DNA of 25,362 nt from DASYYE01 sp035946955 (GTDB lineage: Bacteria; Actinomycetota; Actinomycetes; Streptosporangiales; Streptosporangiaceae). Position numbers and translations under genes: made by a program. Numbering within the stretch: the stretch's first letter is position 1; every line of letters begins with the position of its first letter. Of this stretch, positions 9,023 through 17,915 are shown one piece after another. The notes under the pieces were generated by a model. That model searched no databases and was not told the origin of the DNA. It was given only the letters and a program-made list of their open reading frames with translations. Location of the stretch: NCBI GenBank assembly GCA_035946955.1, contig DASYYE010000572.1, forward strand, positions 1-25,362, in the 5' to 3' direction.

Positions 9023-12000
9023 TCATGACCGTGCGTTTCGGGCACGCCGCCCCCGCGTGGCCGGTACCGGGAGCCATGCCGCCAGCTCCGCGAGCGTCTT
9101 GCCCACCCCGGCCGCGCGAGCCGTCAGTTGCTCAGCACAGAACGCCGCCAGGCTCACCCCAAACTCAGGATCGACCTCGCCGTGCCACTGCTCCACCCAC
9201 GGTTGCAACTCAGCCAGCCCCGCCACCAGCGGGACTAGGCGCTCCTCGGCCCACCCCTCCTGCTCCCGCTCCCCGATAACCCGCAGCAGCGCCAGCGACT
9301 GCTGCGCATGGTCCCACCCGGCCCACCCCAGCAGCGGCGTCGGGTCAGTCTCCCGCCCTGCATCCGGGTACAAGATGAACCGCTCCTTCGGCACATCCAG
9401 CTTGCCCCGCGCCTGCCAGTAAGACGGTTTACGGAAGTCCGCCGACGTGTACTTCGGCGGCACCGGGATCGTCCCGACCTTCTCCCCCGCATCCTCACGC
9501 CGCTGGAGCGCCCACGTCTCCTCCCACGCCTCCCGCTTGCGCAACCCCGAATCCTTGTACCGGGAAGCCGCCAGAAACGGCACCCCCTCATCAGCCAGCA
9601 ACCGCACCAGCGACTCCATCACCGGCACATCCGGCCGCCCCTCCCACAACCCCAGCACAGACACCAGATCAGCGTCATGCCCAACCTCATCGGCCAACTG
9701 CCCCACACTCCGAGGCAACGGCCGCCCCTGCGAATCAAACCAGAACCGCCGCTCCTCCAACCGATCCAGCAACCACTCCCGAACCGCCCACTCCTGCCGT
9801 TTCTCCCACGACTCCTGCGCCCACCGGCGCTTGTACTCCGACCTCTCCAACAACCGGATCGCCGGATCCGAGGCAATAAGGTCAAGCCGCCGCTTAACAA
9901 GATCCCTGTACCCAGCCGGCCAGTGATCGGGGATCTCGGTGATTGGAGTGAACTTGTGATTATGGTGTGAGAACCATGTCGTTTCCCACTCACCTGCTGC
10001 AACGGCCCGGGCCATAGCGATGGCGAAGGCTCGCTCGCCAGGCTCAATAGTGGGCAAGTCGTCGCCCTCGTAGGTCAAATCCTCCCCGACAATCCTGTAG
10101 AGTCCGTAGACCTCCCAGTCGAGTTCCTCCTGGAGGCCAACCATCCGCGCTCGAATCTCATCCGACTTTGAGTGAGCCTCAGCCAACGAGGGTGCACTGG
10201 GCGTGCCGCACTCAGCAACGGCAGCGGGTGTATTTTGGGCAAGCTCTTTGGCCAACTTGTCAAGAACCCTTCCTCGCTCGATTGGAAGGCGCTCAGGTAG
10301 TGGGTAGTCCTCTAGGGTCGTTGCGGTGAACTCAAATCTATGCTCCCACGGTTCGTCAGCACCAGCCTGTTCTGCCCCAGGTCTACCCTTATTGTGACTA
10401 TTCTGCTTCAGCCAGAAACATGCTACAGATGAGTTGAGCACTCCCAGCAGCGCCAGATGCTCGCCTTCCGTTGCCCCTCTCGCCAACTTAATAACAGGCG
10501 CAGTTCTATTGAACAACCGAGATGTCTTATCGAATGTAAAATGGTTATGGGTGGCAACAAAAGCGAACCCGACACCTCGTTCGGTACCTAGCTTCGACGA
10601 GTAGCACTCCAAGTGTTCATACCAAGGCCGACCCTGGTCGAGAAGGGTCTTACCAAATATGACACGCTCACTGAGCCCAGTCCTGTAGGGCCACAACACA
10701 CGACTGGGCAGCGGACTCTCTCGACTCACAGGGTGGCGCCCCTCCATGTCCTCATACGGCCACCACATAAGCGGAGCGGAGTTCACCGCATAGTCGCGCA
10801 CGCATTCGCCAATCACTATCTCGCGGGTAAGTCCCTCCAGACCGAGGCTCCGTGCCTTGTGCCGGGTAACGAAGAATGCCTCGTCCTCCCCAGATGCCGT
10901 AGTTCTCCCGATGCTTGCGGTTCCTATCCCCAGACGAGCAGCCCGAATCCGCTCAATGTCGGCAGCGACATCAAGTGCGCCGCCACCGCTGAGGATCCAC
11001 GGGTGCACAGCGAGAACCTTCCGGTCGAGATTTGTGACTGTGACCCAGTCGTCGTCCCAGCCGGGATCCTCTACGTGCCCGACGATCGATGTCCAGACGA
11101 ATCCCTTGGCGGCGTTGTCGGGACGTCCGGGCTCGCCACGAACACCCAGAACTGCACGGACTGCCGAGCTAGTCGGTCGCTGATTGCGACCCACGATGAT
11201 GACGGTGGGGGTGCCGTGGCCAGGGATGTAAGCACCCGAGGTATCTGCTACAAGACGAAGATCCTTGTGAGCGAGGAAATCCTCGATGAGCTTGGTGCCG
11301 AACTCGCGCTTCATGAACGAATTGCTAGTAATCTGGCCAATCCAGCCCGCCTGCTCGCCATGCTTGGCCAGAGCGAAGAACTCCACCATGAAGGGAGCTG
11401 TCAGCGCATAAGTGCCCTTGCAGACGTTGGTGTACTTGGAGCGGTAGATCTTGTTGAGGGCCTTGTCCTTGACCGTGATGTAAGGGGGATTGCCGACGAC
11501 GACGTCGTAGGTTCCTTCTTCCAACATGGTGAGCAGGAGTGGGCCGTCTTCTGTGGTGTAGGTGAAGGGCATGAAGGCGGTGCGGTCGGCCATACCTTCG
11601 AGCACGCCGACGTCGGGGCCGTGGATAAGGGAGTCGCCTACTGCCAGATTGAGCGTGAACGCAGGCGCCTTCTCCAGTGACGTGAGGCCGGATGCCTGGA
11701 GGGCTGCGACGGTGAGGCGGAAGCGGGCGATGGCTACTGCGAATGGGTTGAGGTCTACACCGTGAATGGAGTCGAGGGCTGACTGGACTCGGGCTTGGAG
11801 TTCCAACCCGGGAGCGTGGCGATGCCAGCGGTCGAGTAGGCGGTCGAAGGTGCCGAGGAGGAAGTGGCCGGAACCGCAGGTGGGGTCGATGAGTTTGAAG
11901 CCTTCGAGGGGACGCTCTTTGAGCGCAGGTTCGAGGGTGCGGTCGAGGATGAACTCCTCGACGAAGACTGGGGTCTGGAGCAGTGCGTAGGTGTCCTTGG

Positions 12001-12577
12001 CGTGCTGCGAGAGGTCTTGGTAGAGGTCGCCGAGGAACCGGGTGGACAGTGATGGGTCCTGCAGGTCGTGGATGAGGGCGCCGTCGTCGCCGCGTTTGCG
12101 CCAGAAGTCGAGCAGCTTGGTGACCGTGTCACCTGAAGGCGATACCAGGTGCAGCGCGGAATGGGAGTTGACCAGTGCCTTGGTTGCGGGCAGACCCGCC
12201 AAGTGGTCGATTGCCGACTGGAGCCATTCGCGATCGGTGTCTTCTGGATGGGCGCGGAAGAACGCCAACTGGGCGTCGAGCGCTTCCTGCCTTCTGCGTT
12301 CCGGCCCAGCGATCCACACTGGAGCCACCAGTGCGTTGTCTTCGCAGAAGCGGATGAAGACGCTGGTGAGTACCCAGGCGACCGCCGCTTGGGTGATGCG
12401 GTCGTCCCGCCAGGTGACCCACGGCGCCGCGGTGCGTTCTCTGGTCAGGGCTTGCTGATGTTCCCGCTTCCAGTCGGCTTCCCGTTCAGAATCGTTGGCT
12501 AGCCGATTGCGCAGGTCGCCTTCCAGTAGCAGGACTTGGCTCTGGAGGTCGGTGGTGAGGGCGGGTGTGGCGGTCAC
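9023..12577 (-). CDS. pglX: BREX type 2 adenine-specific DNA methyltransferase PglX
   Basis: N6-adenine DNA methyltransferase (1184 aa) that modifies host DNA in BREX/Pgl systems and is needed for phage exclusion. SAM-binding motif I DPTCGSGHFLLG lies at about residues 231-242, a further acidic motif HGVDLNPFAVAIARFR at about 272-287, and the catalytic motif IV VVGNPPYITV at about 360-369. The later half should hold the target-recognition region. I place the start at GTG 12577, overlapping the pglW stop by 4 bases (GTGA) with GAAGGA 5 bases upstream; an earlier in-frame start at 12724 would overlap pglW by about 150 bases and encode an Arg-rich, unfamily-like leader. The stretch near 9930-11450 is markedly poorer in G+C (for example 23 of 60 at 10501-10560) than both ends, as expected of a shuffled recognition domain. 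No long homopolymer that could drive phase variation was seen. Confidence 0.96.
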   Translation of the reverse strand: MTATPALTTDLQSQVLLLEGDLRNRLANDSEREADWKREHQQALTRERTAAPWVTWRDDRITQAAVAWVLTSVFIRFCEDNALVAPVWIAGPERRRQEALDAQLAFFRAHPEDTDREWLQSAIDHLAGLPATKALVNSHSALHLVSPSGDTVTKLLDFWRKRGDDGALIHDLQDPSLSTRFLGDLYQDLSQHAKDTYALLQTPVFVEEFILDRTLEPALKERPLEGFKLIDPTCGSGHFLLGTFDRLLDRWHRHAPGLELQARVQSALDSIHGVDLNPFAVAIARFRLTVAALQASGLTSLEKAPAFTLNLAVGDSLIHGPDVGVLEGMADRTAFMPFTYTTEDGPLLLTMLEEGTYDVVVGNPPYITVKDKALNKIYRSKYTNVCKGTYALTAPFMVEFFALAKHGEQAGWIGQITSNSFMKREFGTKLIEDFLAHKDLRLVADTSGAYIPGHGTPTVIIVGRNQRPTSSAVRAVLGVRGEPGRPDNAAKGFVWTSIVGHVEDPGWDDDWVTVTNLDRKVLAVHPWILSGGGALDVAADIERIRAARLGIGTASIGRTTASGEDEAFFVTRHKARSLGLEGLTREIVIGECVRDYAVNSAPLMWWPYEDMEGRHPVSRESPLPSRVLWPYRTGLSERVIFGKTLLDQGRPWYEHLECYSSKLGTERGVGFAFVATHNHFTFDKTSRLFNRTAPVIKLARGATEGEHLALLGVLNSSVACFWLKQNSHNKGRPGAEQAGADEPWEHRFEFTATTLEDYPLPERLPIERGRVLDKLAKELAQNTPAAVAECGTPSAPSLAEAHSKSDEIRARMVGLQEELDWEVYGLYRIVGEDLTYEGDDLPTIEPGERAFAIAMARAVAAGEWETTWFSHHNHKFTPITEIPDHWPAGYRDLVKRRLDLIASDPAIRLLERSEYKRRWAQESWEKRQEWAVREWLLDRLEERRFWFDSQGRPLPRSVGQLADEVGHDADLVSVLGLWEGRPDVPVMESLVRLLADEGVPFLAASRYKDSGLRKREAWEETWALQRREDAGEKVGTIPVPPKYTSADFRKPSYWQARGKLDVPKERFILYPDAGRETDPTPLLGWAGWDHAQQSLALLRVIGEREQEGWAEERLVPLVAGLAELQPWVEQWHGEVDPEFGVSLAAFCAEQLTARAAGVGKTLAELAAWLPVPATRGRRARNARS

Positions 12578-15500
12578 GGTTTTCCTTCGGCGGCGGTGAC
12601 GGTGCGGCGTGCGTCGATCCATTCGTTGTCCAAGCGGAAGAACTGACCGGGGGCCGCGAGCGGGAGGGGCCGTTTGTCGACCATGGCGCCCCGGGTGCCT
12701 GACAGTTGCGGGACGAGCGCCCAAATCGCCTGCGGTCGGGGCGCTGCTAGGTCGGCCCAGCGGCTGAGCATGGTCAGGTGGCCGTAGCGGGCTAGGGGCG
12801 CGAGTTCGGTGAGCAGCACGGGACGGATGCCGCTAGGTGCGCCGGTGGCGGCCGTGTCGATGGCTGCTTCGACGGCGGGCAGGCTGCGCTGGACGAGTGC
12901 TGCGAGCCCAGCGGCGTCGCGGCTGCCCTGCGGTGCCGCGTCGGCGGCCCGGACCATATCCCACGGCAAGCCGACTTCGGCCGCTTGTGCCCGCATGGCC
13001 TCGATCAGCACCCCGGTCACGTCCACGACCAGGGCATGGCAACGATCCGTCAGCGCCGCCACTGCGCGGTCCATCTTCCCCGCGTCCACACCGAGAGCCA
13101 GGAAAGAACAGCTGGCGGCGCTTTCGGACAGGCGGTGCCCCACCCGGCCGCCGGCCACCAGCGGCGGACCGGAAGACGCGGTGACGGTGGCCTGCCGGGA
13201 ACCGAGTCCGCTGGTGTCGGCAACACGGGTGGGGGAACGGTAGGCGTGCAGGAAGTCGTCGTGGACCAGGGCGAGCCCGGCGTCGTTGACGAACTGGTCC
13301 AGCCGAGGACGGTCAGGCAGTGGCGGGAGCGCTGGGAACCTGGCCCGGACCCGGTCCCGGACTTCCTGTGCGGTCACTGCCTGGCTGCCGCCCACGCCCT
13401 GGAGCGCGAGCGCGAGGGCTTCGGTGGCGGGAAGGTCACGGTGGTACAGCTCGTTCGACCCGGACAGCGCGGTGTCGCGGGCGAGCGCAGCCGCCAGTCG
13501 CAGCAGCCGGGCGTCGTCCAGAGCGGTCGCCGCTGTCACTTCGCTCGTGCAGGCGCGCGCCCAGGTTTCTCGCAGTCGTGGGACGGCTCGGGTGGCGGGT
13601 ACCAGCTGTTCGCCGAAGGCCTGCGCCTGCGTGACGAGCTGGTCGGCAGCCCGGCCGATGGCCTCAGCCGGGTCGAGCAGGGCGGCGTCGGTGGCGAGCA
13701 GGGCGATCCTGCCATCCCGGCGGCGGGTGACGATCCGGTCCTCATCCGCGTCGGCGCGGATGAGTGCCTGAGCCCGGTCCAGCGCCAACCGCAGCAGCCC
13801 GGCGGCGAGCCGGGACGGCGGCACGCTCCCCATGACACTTTCCACCGGGGGCATCGCGGCGAGGACGGCCCCTACCAGCTCATCGACGGTGGCCACTCCC
13901 CCGAGGTCAGCGAGTGCCTGGTATGCCTGCTGCGCGATGGCGTCTAGCAGGTCACGGCATGGCTGGTAGCTGGCCCACCCGTCCTGGAGGGCGTCCACCT
14001 GCTGGGCCACTCGTGCCCTGGTGACGTTCAGTGCCGCGGCGATCTCGATGTGGCTGGCGAACGGGTCAAGGCCGGTGTCGAGGCCGAGCAGCAGGCGCGC
14101 CACGGCCCGCCTCGACGCCGCGCGAGCCGTGCCTGCGTGTGCCACCAGCAGACCAGCGGCGGTGGCCGGGGCGGGTAGCGCGGAGTCCGCGGGACTGGAG
14201 GTGTCGTGGAATTCCTTCCCCCGGCCAGTGACGGCGGCGCCGAAGCTCGTGCGCCACTGCCGGGCACGGGCTTTGACTTCGCGGCGGGTGGCGTCTGAGA
14301 CGCCGGACAGCCGGTTCAGCCGTACCGGGTCAACCGCGACCAGGTCGCCGACCGTGGCCACGGTGAGGGGTTCCAGCGCGGACAGTGCGCGGGCCGACAG
14401 CCCGGCGTCGCTGAGTGGGGTGGATGGCTGCGCCGCGGCGGCGTGTTCGTCCGCGTCGTCGGGGATGGTCTTGGGGATGGGGGCGAACACTGACCGCCAG
14501 GCGGCCAGCATGTCGGCGGCCGTGTCGTGGCGGTGCTGCGCGTTGCGGGCCAGCGCGGTGCGGAAGAACGGGACGAGGGCGTCCGCCACGGTGAGGTCGA
14601 ACATGCCCGGCTCGACCGTGGCCTCCTCCCTGACCGACGCCGGGTCGGACAATCCGTCCCCGAATCGGGGTGCGGCGCCGGTCGCCATCTCGAACAGCAC
14701 CACCGCAGCCGAGTACCTTTCGGCGGCCGAGTCATGGCGGCCCCGTTCGGGGGAATCAAGGAATGGGTCCAGGTAGGGCGGAGTGCCTGCGGTGACAGCG
14801 GTCGCCCCGGCGCGGGACAGCGAGAAGTCGAACAAGACCAGGTGCTTGGCCCGGTCGCCGCGGCCCTCACGGACACCGAGGTTGGCCGGCTTGATGTCCC
14901 GGTGGTCGACCCCGGCCCGGTCCAGGGCGACCAGCGCTTCCAGCAGGTCAGTGCCCCACCGCTCCAGCAGGTCCAGCGACAGTCGTTCCCGGCCGCGCAG
15001 CACCTCGGCGAGCGTCTGGTCGCCAGCGGTTTCCAGCAGCAGCGCCCGCCGGCCGCCGACCTCGATCGGCCCCTCGACCAGCCTCACCAGCCGTGGGCCA
15101 GTGAGCCCGGCCAGCACCTTGGCCTCGTCCGCGATCCGGCTTGCCGCCGCGTCGTCAACCGCGACCTTGAGCACACGGGTGGCGTCGGGGCCGTCTTCGG
15201 CCACGGTCAAGTCGGTGACGAGCAGGCCGACAGCGGTGGACCCCTCGCCGAGACGGCGCAGCAGCCGGAACCGCCCCTCGATGACCGAGCCGGGCGCGGC
15301 TTCCAGCGGGTCGCCTACCTCTTCGGGCGGGCCCGCCAGCGCTTCGTCCGCGTCCGCGAGCTTCGCCAGGAAGGCCCGGACATCGGGCAGCCGTTCGCTC
15401 ACGATGGGCCGGGTGGCCGCCAGCACCAGTGTGCGGACGGCTGATGGCACCTGCGGGAGGTCGGCTGCCAGGTCCAGGCCGTTCTCACGGTGCAGCCGCT

Positions 15501-16896
15501 CACGGAGCCCGGCCCGGTCCGACGCGGGGGGCCGCCCGGCCAGCACGTAGTAGGCGAGGGCACCGAGCGCGAACACGTCCAGGCGGACCCGGTCGGCGCC
15601 GCGGTTCCACACCCCCTCCGGGGCCTGGAACGCCTCGGCCAGCCGCCGGTCCACGTCCACCGCACCGGGCAGGACCACCACACTGGGGTGGCCGTCGCTT
15701 GGGCCGCCCCCGTTGCCTTCACCCATCAGTCCGGTGACCCCGCGGCCAGACACTCCGGACAGGCCAGTGCCCGCGGTCGTGCCCGCGCTCTGCCAGTCAC
15801 CCACCAGGACGCGCATCCCGCCGTCCGGAAGCAGCCGGACCGAGACGGCGTGCGGCGTCAAGCCTCGGTGGACCACCCGGTTCCCGTGGGCGTACGCCAC
15901 CGCCTCGGCGACCTGCCGCAGCAGAGACAGCTGCCTGGCGGCCGGGAGCTGGCCTGCTTTGTCGGCCAGCCACAGGTCGAGCCGCTGGAACCGGTCATCG
16001 AGCGGATACACGAGGCCGATGCCAAGTTCGCTGTCCACCACGTCCAACGGGCGCAGCAGCCGTTCGTTCGCCAGCCGGGACATGATCCGGTACTCGTGCT
16101 CCGCGACCTGGCGGACCTTGGCCCGTGTGGTGGCCGACGCACCGGGCGGGCTGACCAGGAACCGGATCCGGCCACGGTCGGTCGTGGCGACACGGTGGAA
16201 CGCGGGCCAGTCCTGCCAGCCGTCGCCTTCGCCGAGTGGCTCCTCATCGATCACCCACGAGCCGGCCTCACGCTGACGTCGCTGGACGATGCCGATCCGC
16301 TTCATCAGTGCAGCGATGATCTCCTCGCGGTTCACTCCGACGGAGTGCTGGGGAGCCGGCGGCTCCAGCAGCCTTTCCGAGATGCCCGGCAGCCCACTGG
16401 AGTGCTCGCTGCCGTCCAAGCCAAACAAGTCGATGCGGGAAACGGATGGCAGCAGGCACCGGACGCCTGGATGGTGGAGGAACACGCACTCCTGCACGAA
16501 CGGCACCACGGTGCGGGCATCGGATACGCGAGTGCCGGTTTCCTGTGCCCACCTGGCCAGCTCATCGGCGAGCTTGCCTGCCAGGCGCTGGGCCTTGCGC
16601 CGCGCAAGCTTGAGCGGAGAGTCCTGGGCACGGTGGCCGTCCCGACGCCAGGTGAGGTCGTCGCCCCGCAACTCCCCCGCGTAGTACTTCAGCTCCACCA
16701 GGTGCAGCCGACGCCGCCCCAGCACCAGCAGGTCGACCTCGTGCCACTTGCCCTGGCCGTCGCGGAACTCGAAGTTCGACCACGCACGGAACGGCGCGTT
16801 CGCTGGCAGCAAGGAGCGTATGAGGTTGAGCCCTTCGGCCTCGTGCGAGAACTGCGATGGAGTCACCTCGACCCACCGCTGAGCGCCTCGCGCCAC
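12574..16896 (-). CDS. pglW: BREX type 2 Ser/Thr protein kinase PglW (NERD + pseudokinase + kinase + HTH)
   Basis: First gene of the operon, 1440 aa. An N-terminal NERD (nuclease-related) domain spans about residues 14-130, with WHEVDLLVLG and HLVELKYY as the core motifs. A kinase-like domain (about 235-515) is degenerate: the catalytic loop reads HRGLTPHAV (343-351) instead of HRDLKPxN, and GDW replaces DFG (366-368). A second kinase domain (about 541-805) looks active: glycine loop LGEGSTAV (549-556), Lys577, HRDIKPANLG (665-674) and DFS (690-692). The C-terminal part has an HhH-like segment (about 835-880) and a helix-turn-helix IEIAAALNVTRARVAQQVD (about 950-968). PglW is known in Streptomyces coelicolor as an autophosphorylating kinase of the Pgl system. 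The start is GTG at 16896 behind GGGAGGGGAG (16910-16901). It probably senses or signals to the downstream effectors, which is inference. Confidence 0.95.
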   Translation of the reverse strand: MARGAQRWVEVTPSQFSHEAEGLNLIRSLLPANAPFRAWSNFEFRDGQGKWHEVDLLVLGRRRLHLVELKYYAGELRGDDLTWRRDGHRAQDSPLKLARRKAQRLAGKLADELARWAQETGTRVSDARTVVPFVQECVFLHHPGVRCLLPSVSRIDLFGLDGSEHSSGLPGISERLLEPPAPQHSVGVNREEIIAALMKRIGIVQRRQREAGSWVIDEEPLGEGDGWQDWPAFHRVATTDRGRIRFLVSPPGASATTRAKVRQVAEHEYRIMSRLANERLLRPLDVVDSELGIGLVYPLDDRFQRLDLWLADKAGQLPAARQLSLLRQVAEAVAYAHGNRVVHRGLTPHAVSVRLLPDGGMRVLVGDWQSAGTTAGTGLSGVSGRGVTGLMGEGNGGGPSDGHPSVVVLPGAVDVDRRLAEAFQAPEGVWNRGADRVRLDVFALGALAYYVLAGRPPASDRAGLRERLHRENGLDLAADLPQVPSAVRTLVLAATRPIVSERLPDVRAFLAKLADADEALAGPPEEVGDPLEAAPGSVIEGRFRLLRRLGEGSTAVGLLVTDLTVAEDGPDATRVLKVAVDDAAASRIADEAKVLAGLTGPRLVRLVEGPIEVGGRRALLLETAGDQTLAEVLRGRERLSLDLLERWGTDLLEALVALDRAGVDHRDIKPANLGVREGRGDRAKHLVLFDFSLSRAGATAVTAGTPPYLDPFLDSPERGRHDSAAERYSAAVVLFEMATGAAPRFGDGLSDPASVREEATVEPGMFDLTVADALVPFFRTALARNAQHRHDTAADMLAAWRSVFAPIPKTIPDDADEHAAAAQPSTPLSDAGLSARALSALEPLTVATVGDLVAVDPVRLNRLSGVSDATRREVKARARQWRTSFGAAVTGRGKEFHDTSSPADSALPAPATAAGLLVAHAGTARAASRRAVARLLLGLDTGLDPFASHIEIAAALNVTRARVAQQVDALQDGWASYQPCRDLLDAIAQQAYQALADLGGVATVDELVGAVLAAMPPVESVMGSVPPSRLAAGLLRLALDRAQALIRADADEDRIVTRRRDGRIALLATDAALLDPAEAIGRAADQLVTQAQAFGEQLVPATRAVPRLRETWARACTSEVTAATALDDARLLRLAAALARDTALSGSNELYHRDLPATEALALALQGVGGSQAVTAQEVRDRVRARFPALPPLPDRPRLDQFVNDAGLALVHDDFLHAYRSPTRVADTSGLGSRQATVTASSGPPLVAGGRVGHRLSESAASCSFLALGVDAGKMDRAVAALTDRCHALVVDVTGVLIEAMRAQAAEVGLPWDMVRAADAAPQGSRDAAGLAALVQRSLPAVEAAIDTAATGAPSGIRPVLLTELAPLARYGHLTMLSRWADLAAPRPQAIWALVPQLSGTRGAMVDKRPLPLAAPGQFFRLDNEWIDARRTVTAAEGKP

Positions 16897-17412
16897 CGCT
16901 CTCCCCTCCCGCAGAACGATCCAAGAGTAGGCCGTCCCCCGGCATTTGTCCTGCCAGCCATGACGGGACTCTCGCCAAGCCTCGGTGCAGGCCGACAGGT
17001 GGCGACAGCCTGTGAGTTGAGGATGTCGTCAGCATGCAGGCGGTTCCGTATACGGGACGATCAATGAAGTCGGTGACAAACGAGATGAGGTCACCGATGC
17101 TGGCCGGGCCAGCTGCACCGGCAAGCCTATTGAGCCAGGACGCAGGCAGCTACACCCTGTCCCTGCATCTGCACATCGCCGCAAAGGCCACGAGTAGCCT
17201 CCCTGCTGCATGGGTGAGCGCCTTCACCTCAACGGATGAGGCTGTTGCAGTCGCCGAGGTTCGCACGGAGTACTCACGGCTCTCCCCGGAATTCCCCGCG
17301 CCGTTACGCAACGCGATCACGGTGTCGATCTGCCGAGTTTCTGCACCAAGTAAACCGCCCAGGGGCGCGAGCCGTCTTTGGGATAGCTTGCCTTGAAGGG
17401 CGAGGAGCCACG
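16897..17412. other. Intergenic region upstream of pglW; no confident gene
   Basis: About 516 bases between the pglW start (minus strand) and the interrupted plus-strand gene at 17413. It must hold the promoter of the BREX operon, but I could not pick a convincing -35/-10 pair on the minus strand. A plus-strand open frame at 17034-17396 (120 codons, mixed third-position usage, GAGGA 10 bases before the ATG, no recognised motif) is the only candidate gene and is not strong enough to call. Confidence 0.4.
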
Positions 17413-17915
17413 ATGTCCGCAGAACGATCCTCACCTCATGACCCGGTCGTGCGGGCCAGCTCACCGGATCGCGCGATACCTGAGACTCATGTTGGCGTGG
17501 CCAGTTGCCGACTATTGCTCACCTCGGCGCAGCGCGGGGGACTTGGCCGTGTCCTGGCCAACCTTGCCCTTAACCGCGACGGTCGGCTTGTCCTCCACCA
17601 TGGATGTGGCGCGGGGGCAGATGAGATCGCACATCATATCGTTCGTAAACTCGGCGGTTGGCGGATACATGGTCACCCAGGTGCCAGCGCGGCGAACGGC
17701 TTGTCCAGAAGCGTATGGCGCACCATGGGCGATCTCGATGTCGTCCATAAGCGTAAGTCCGACCCGGAGCGTGACGCCGACATCGTGAGCGCTTCGCAGA
17801 TCCTTATTGCCATCCCGGCCTACCCCGAGGACGACCCGAGGTCTCGAAGTCGAGGACCTGGATGATGACCCGTAGGGCAAGGGATGCCAACCTGGAGATC
17901 ATCTACGCGCCGCAG
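17413..17915 (+). pseudogene. SLOG/Rossmann-type nucleotide-binding protein, interrupted by a frameshift
   Basis: The start is ATG 17413 with GAGGAG at 17402-17407. The product resembles small SLOG-superfamily proteins (DprA/YpsA-like Rossmann folds that bind nucleotides or related ligands). It shows an N-terminal strand VGVASCRLLLTSAQR, the glycine-rich box HHGCGAGADEIAHHI, and the DADIVSASQILIAIPA strand-helix. The family typically continues with RSGTW-x(2-3)-R-x-AR. Here the frame reads RSRG-PG-stop (TGA 17863-17865), whereas adding one base near 17856-17857 gives RG-TW-MMTRRARDANLEIIYAP in the other frame, exactly the expected continuation. A single-base deletion has therefore probably broken the gene, unless it is a sequencing error. 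The repaired frame stays open to 18227, but family-like sequence ends near 17915. SLOG proteins are common in defence islands; a link with BREX here is inference from position only. Confidence 0.45.

Noticed and set aside
7725..9422. Long plus-strand open frame antisense to pglY and pglX (565 codons); similar ones at 2407-3903 and 4183-5388
   Set aside because: Arg/Pro/Gln-rich composition typical of antisense frames in high-GC DNA, no motifs, and they lie over genes whose minus-strand products carry clear catalytic motifs.
17034..17396. Plus-strand 120-codon open frame upstream of the SLOG remnant
   Set aside because: Codon use is not clearly coding, start signals are weak and no motif is recognised; an opposing frame of similar length exists.
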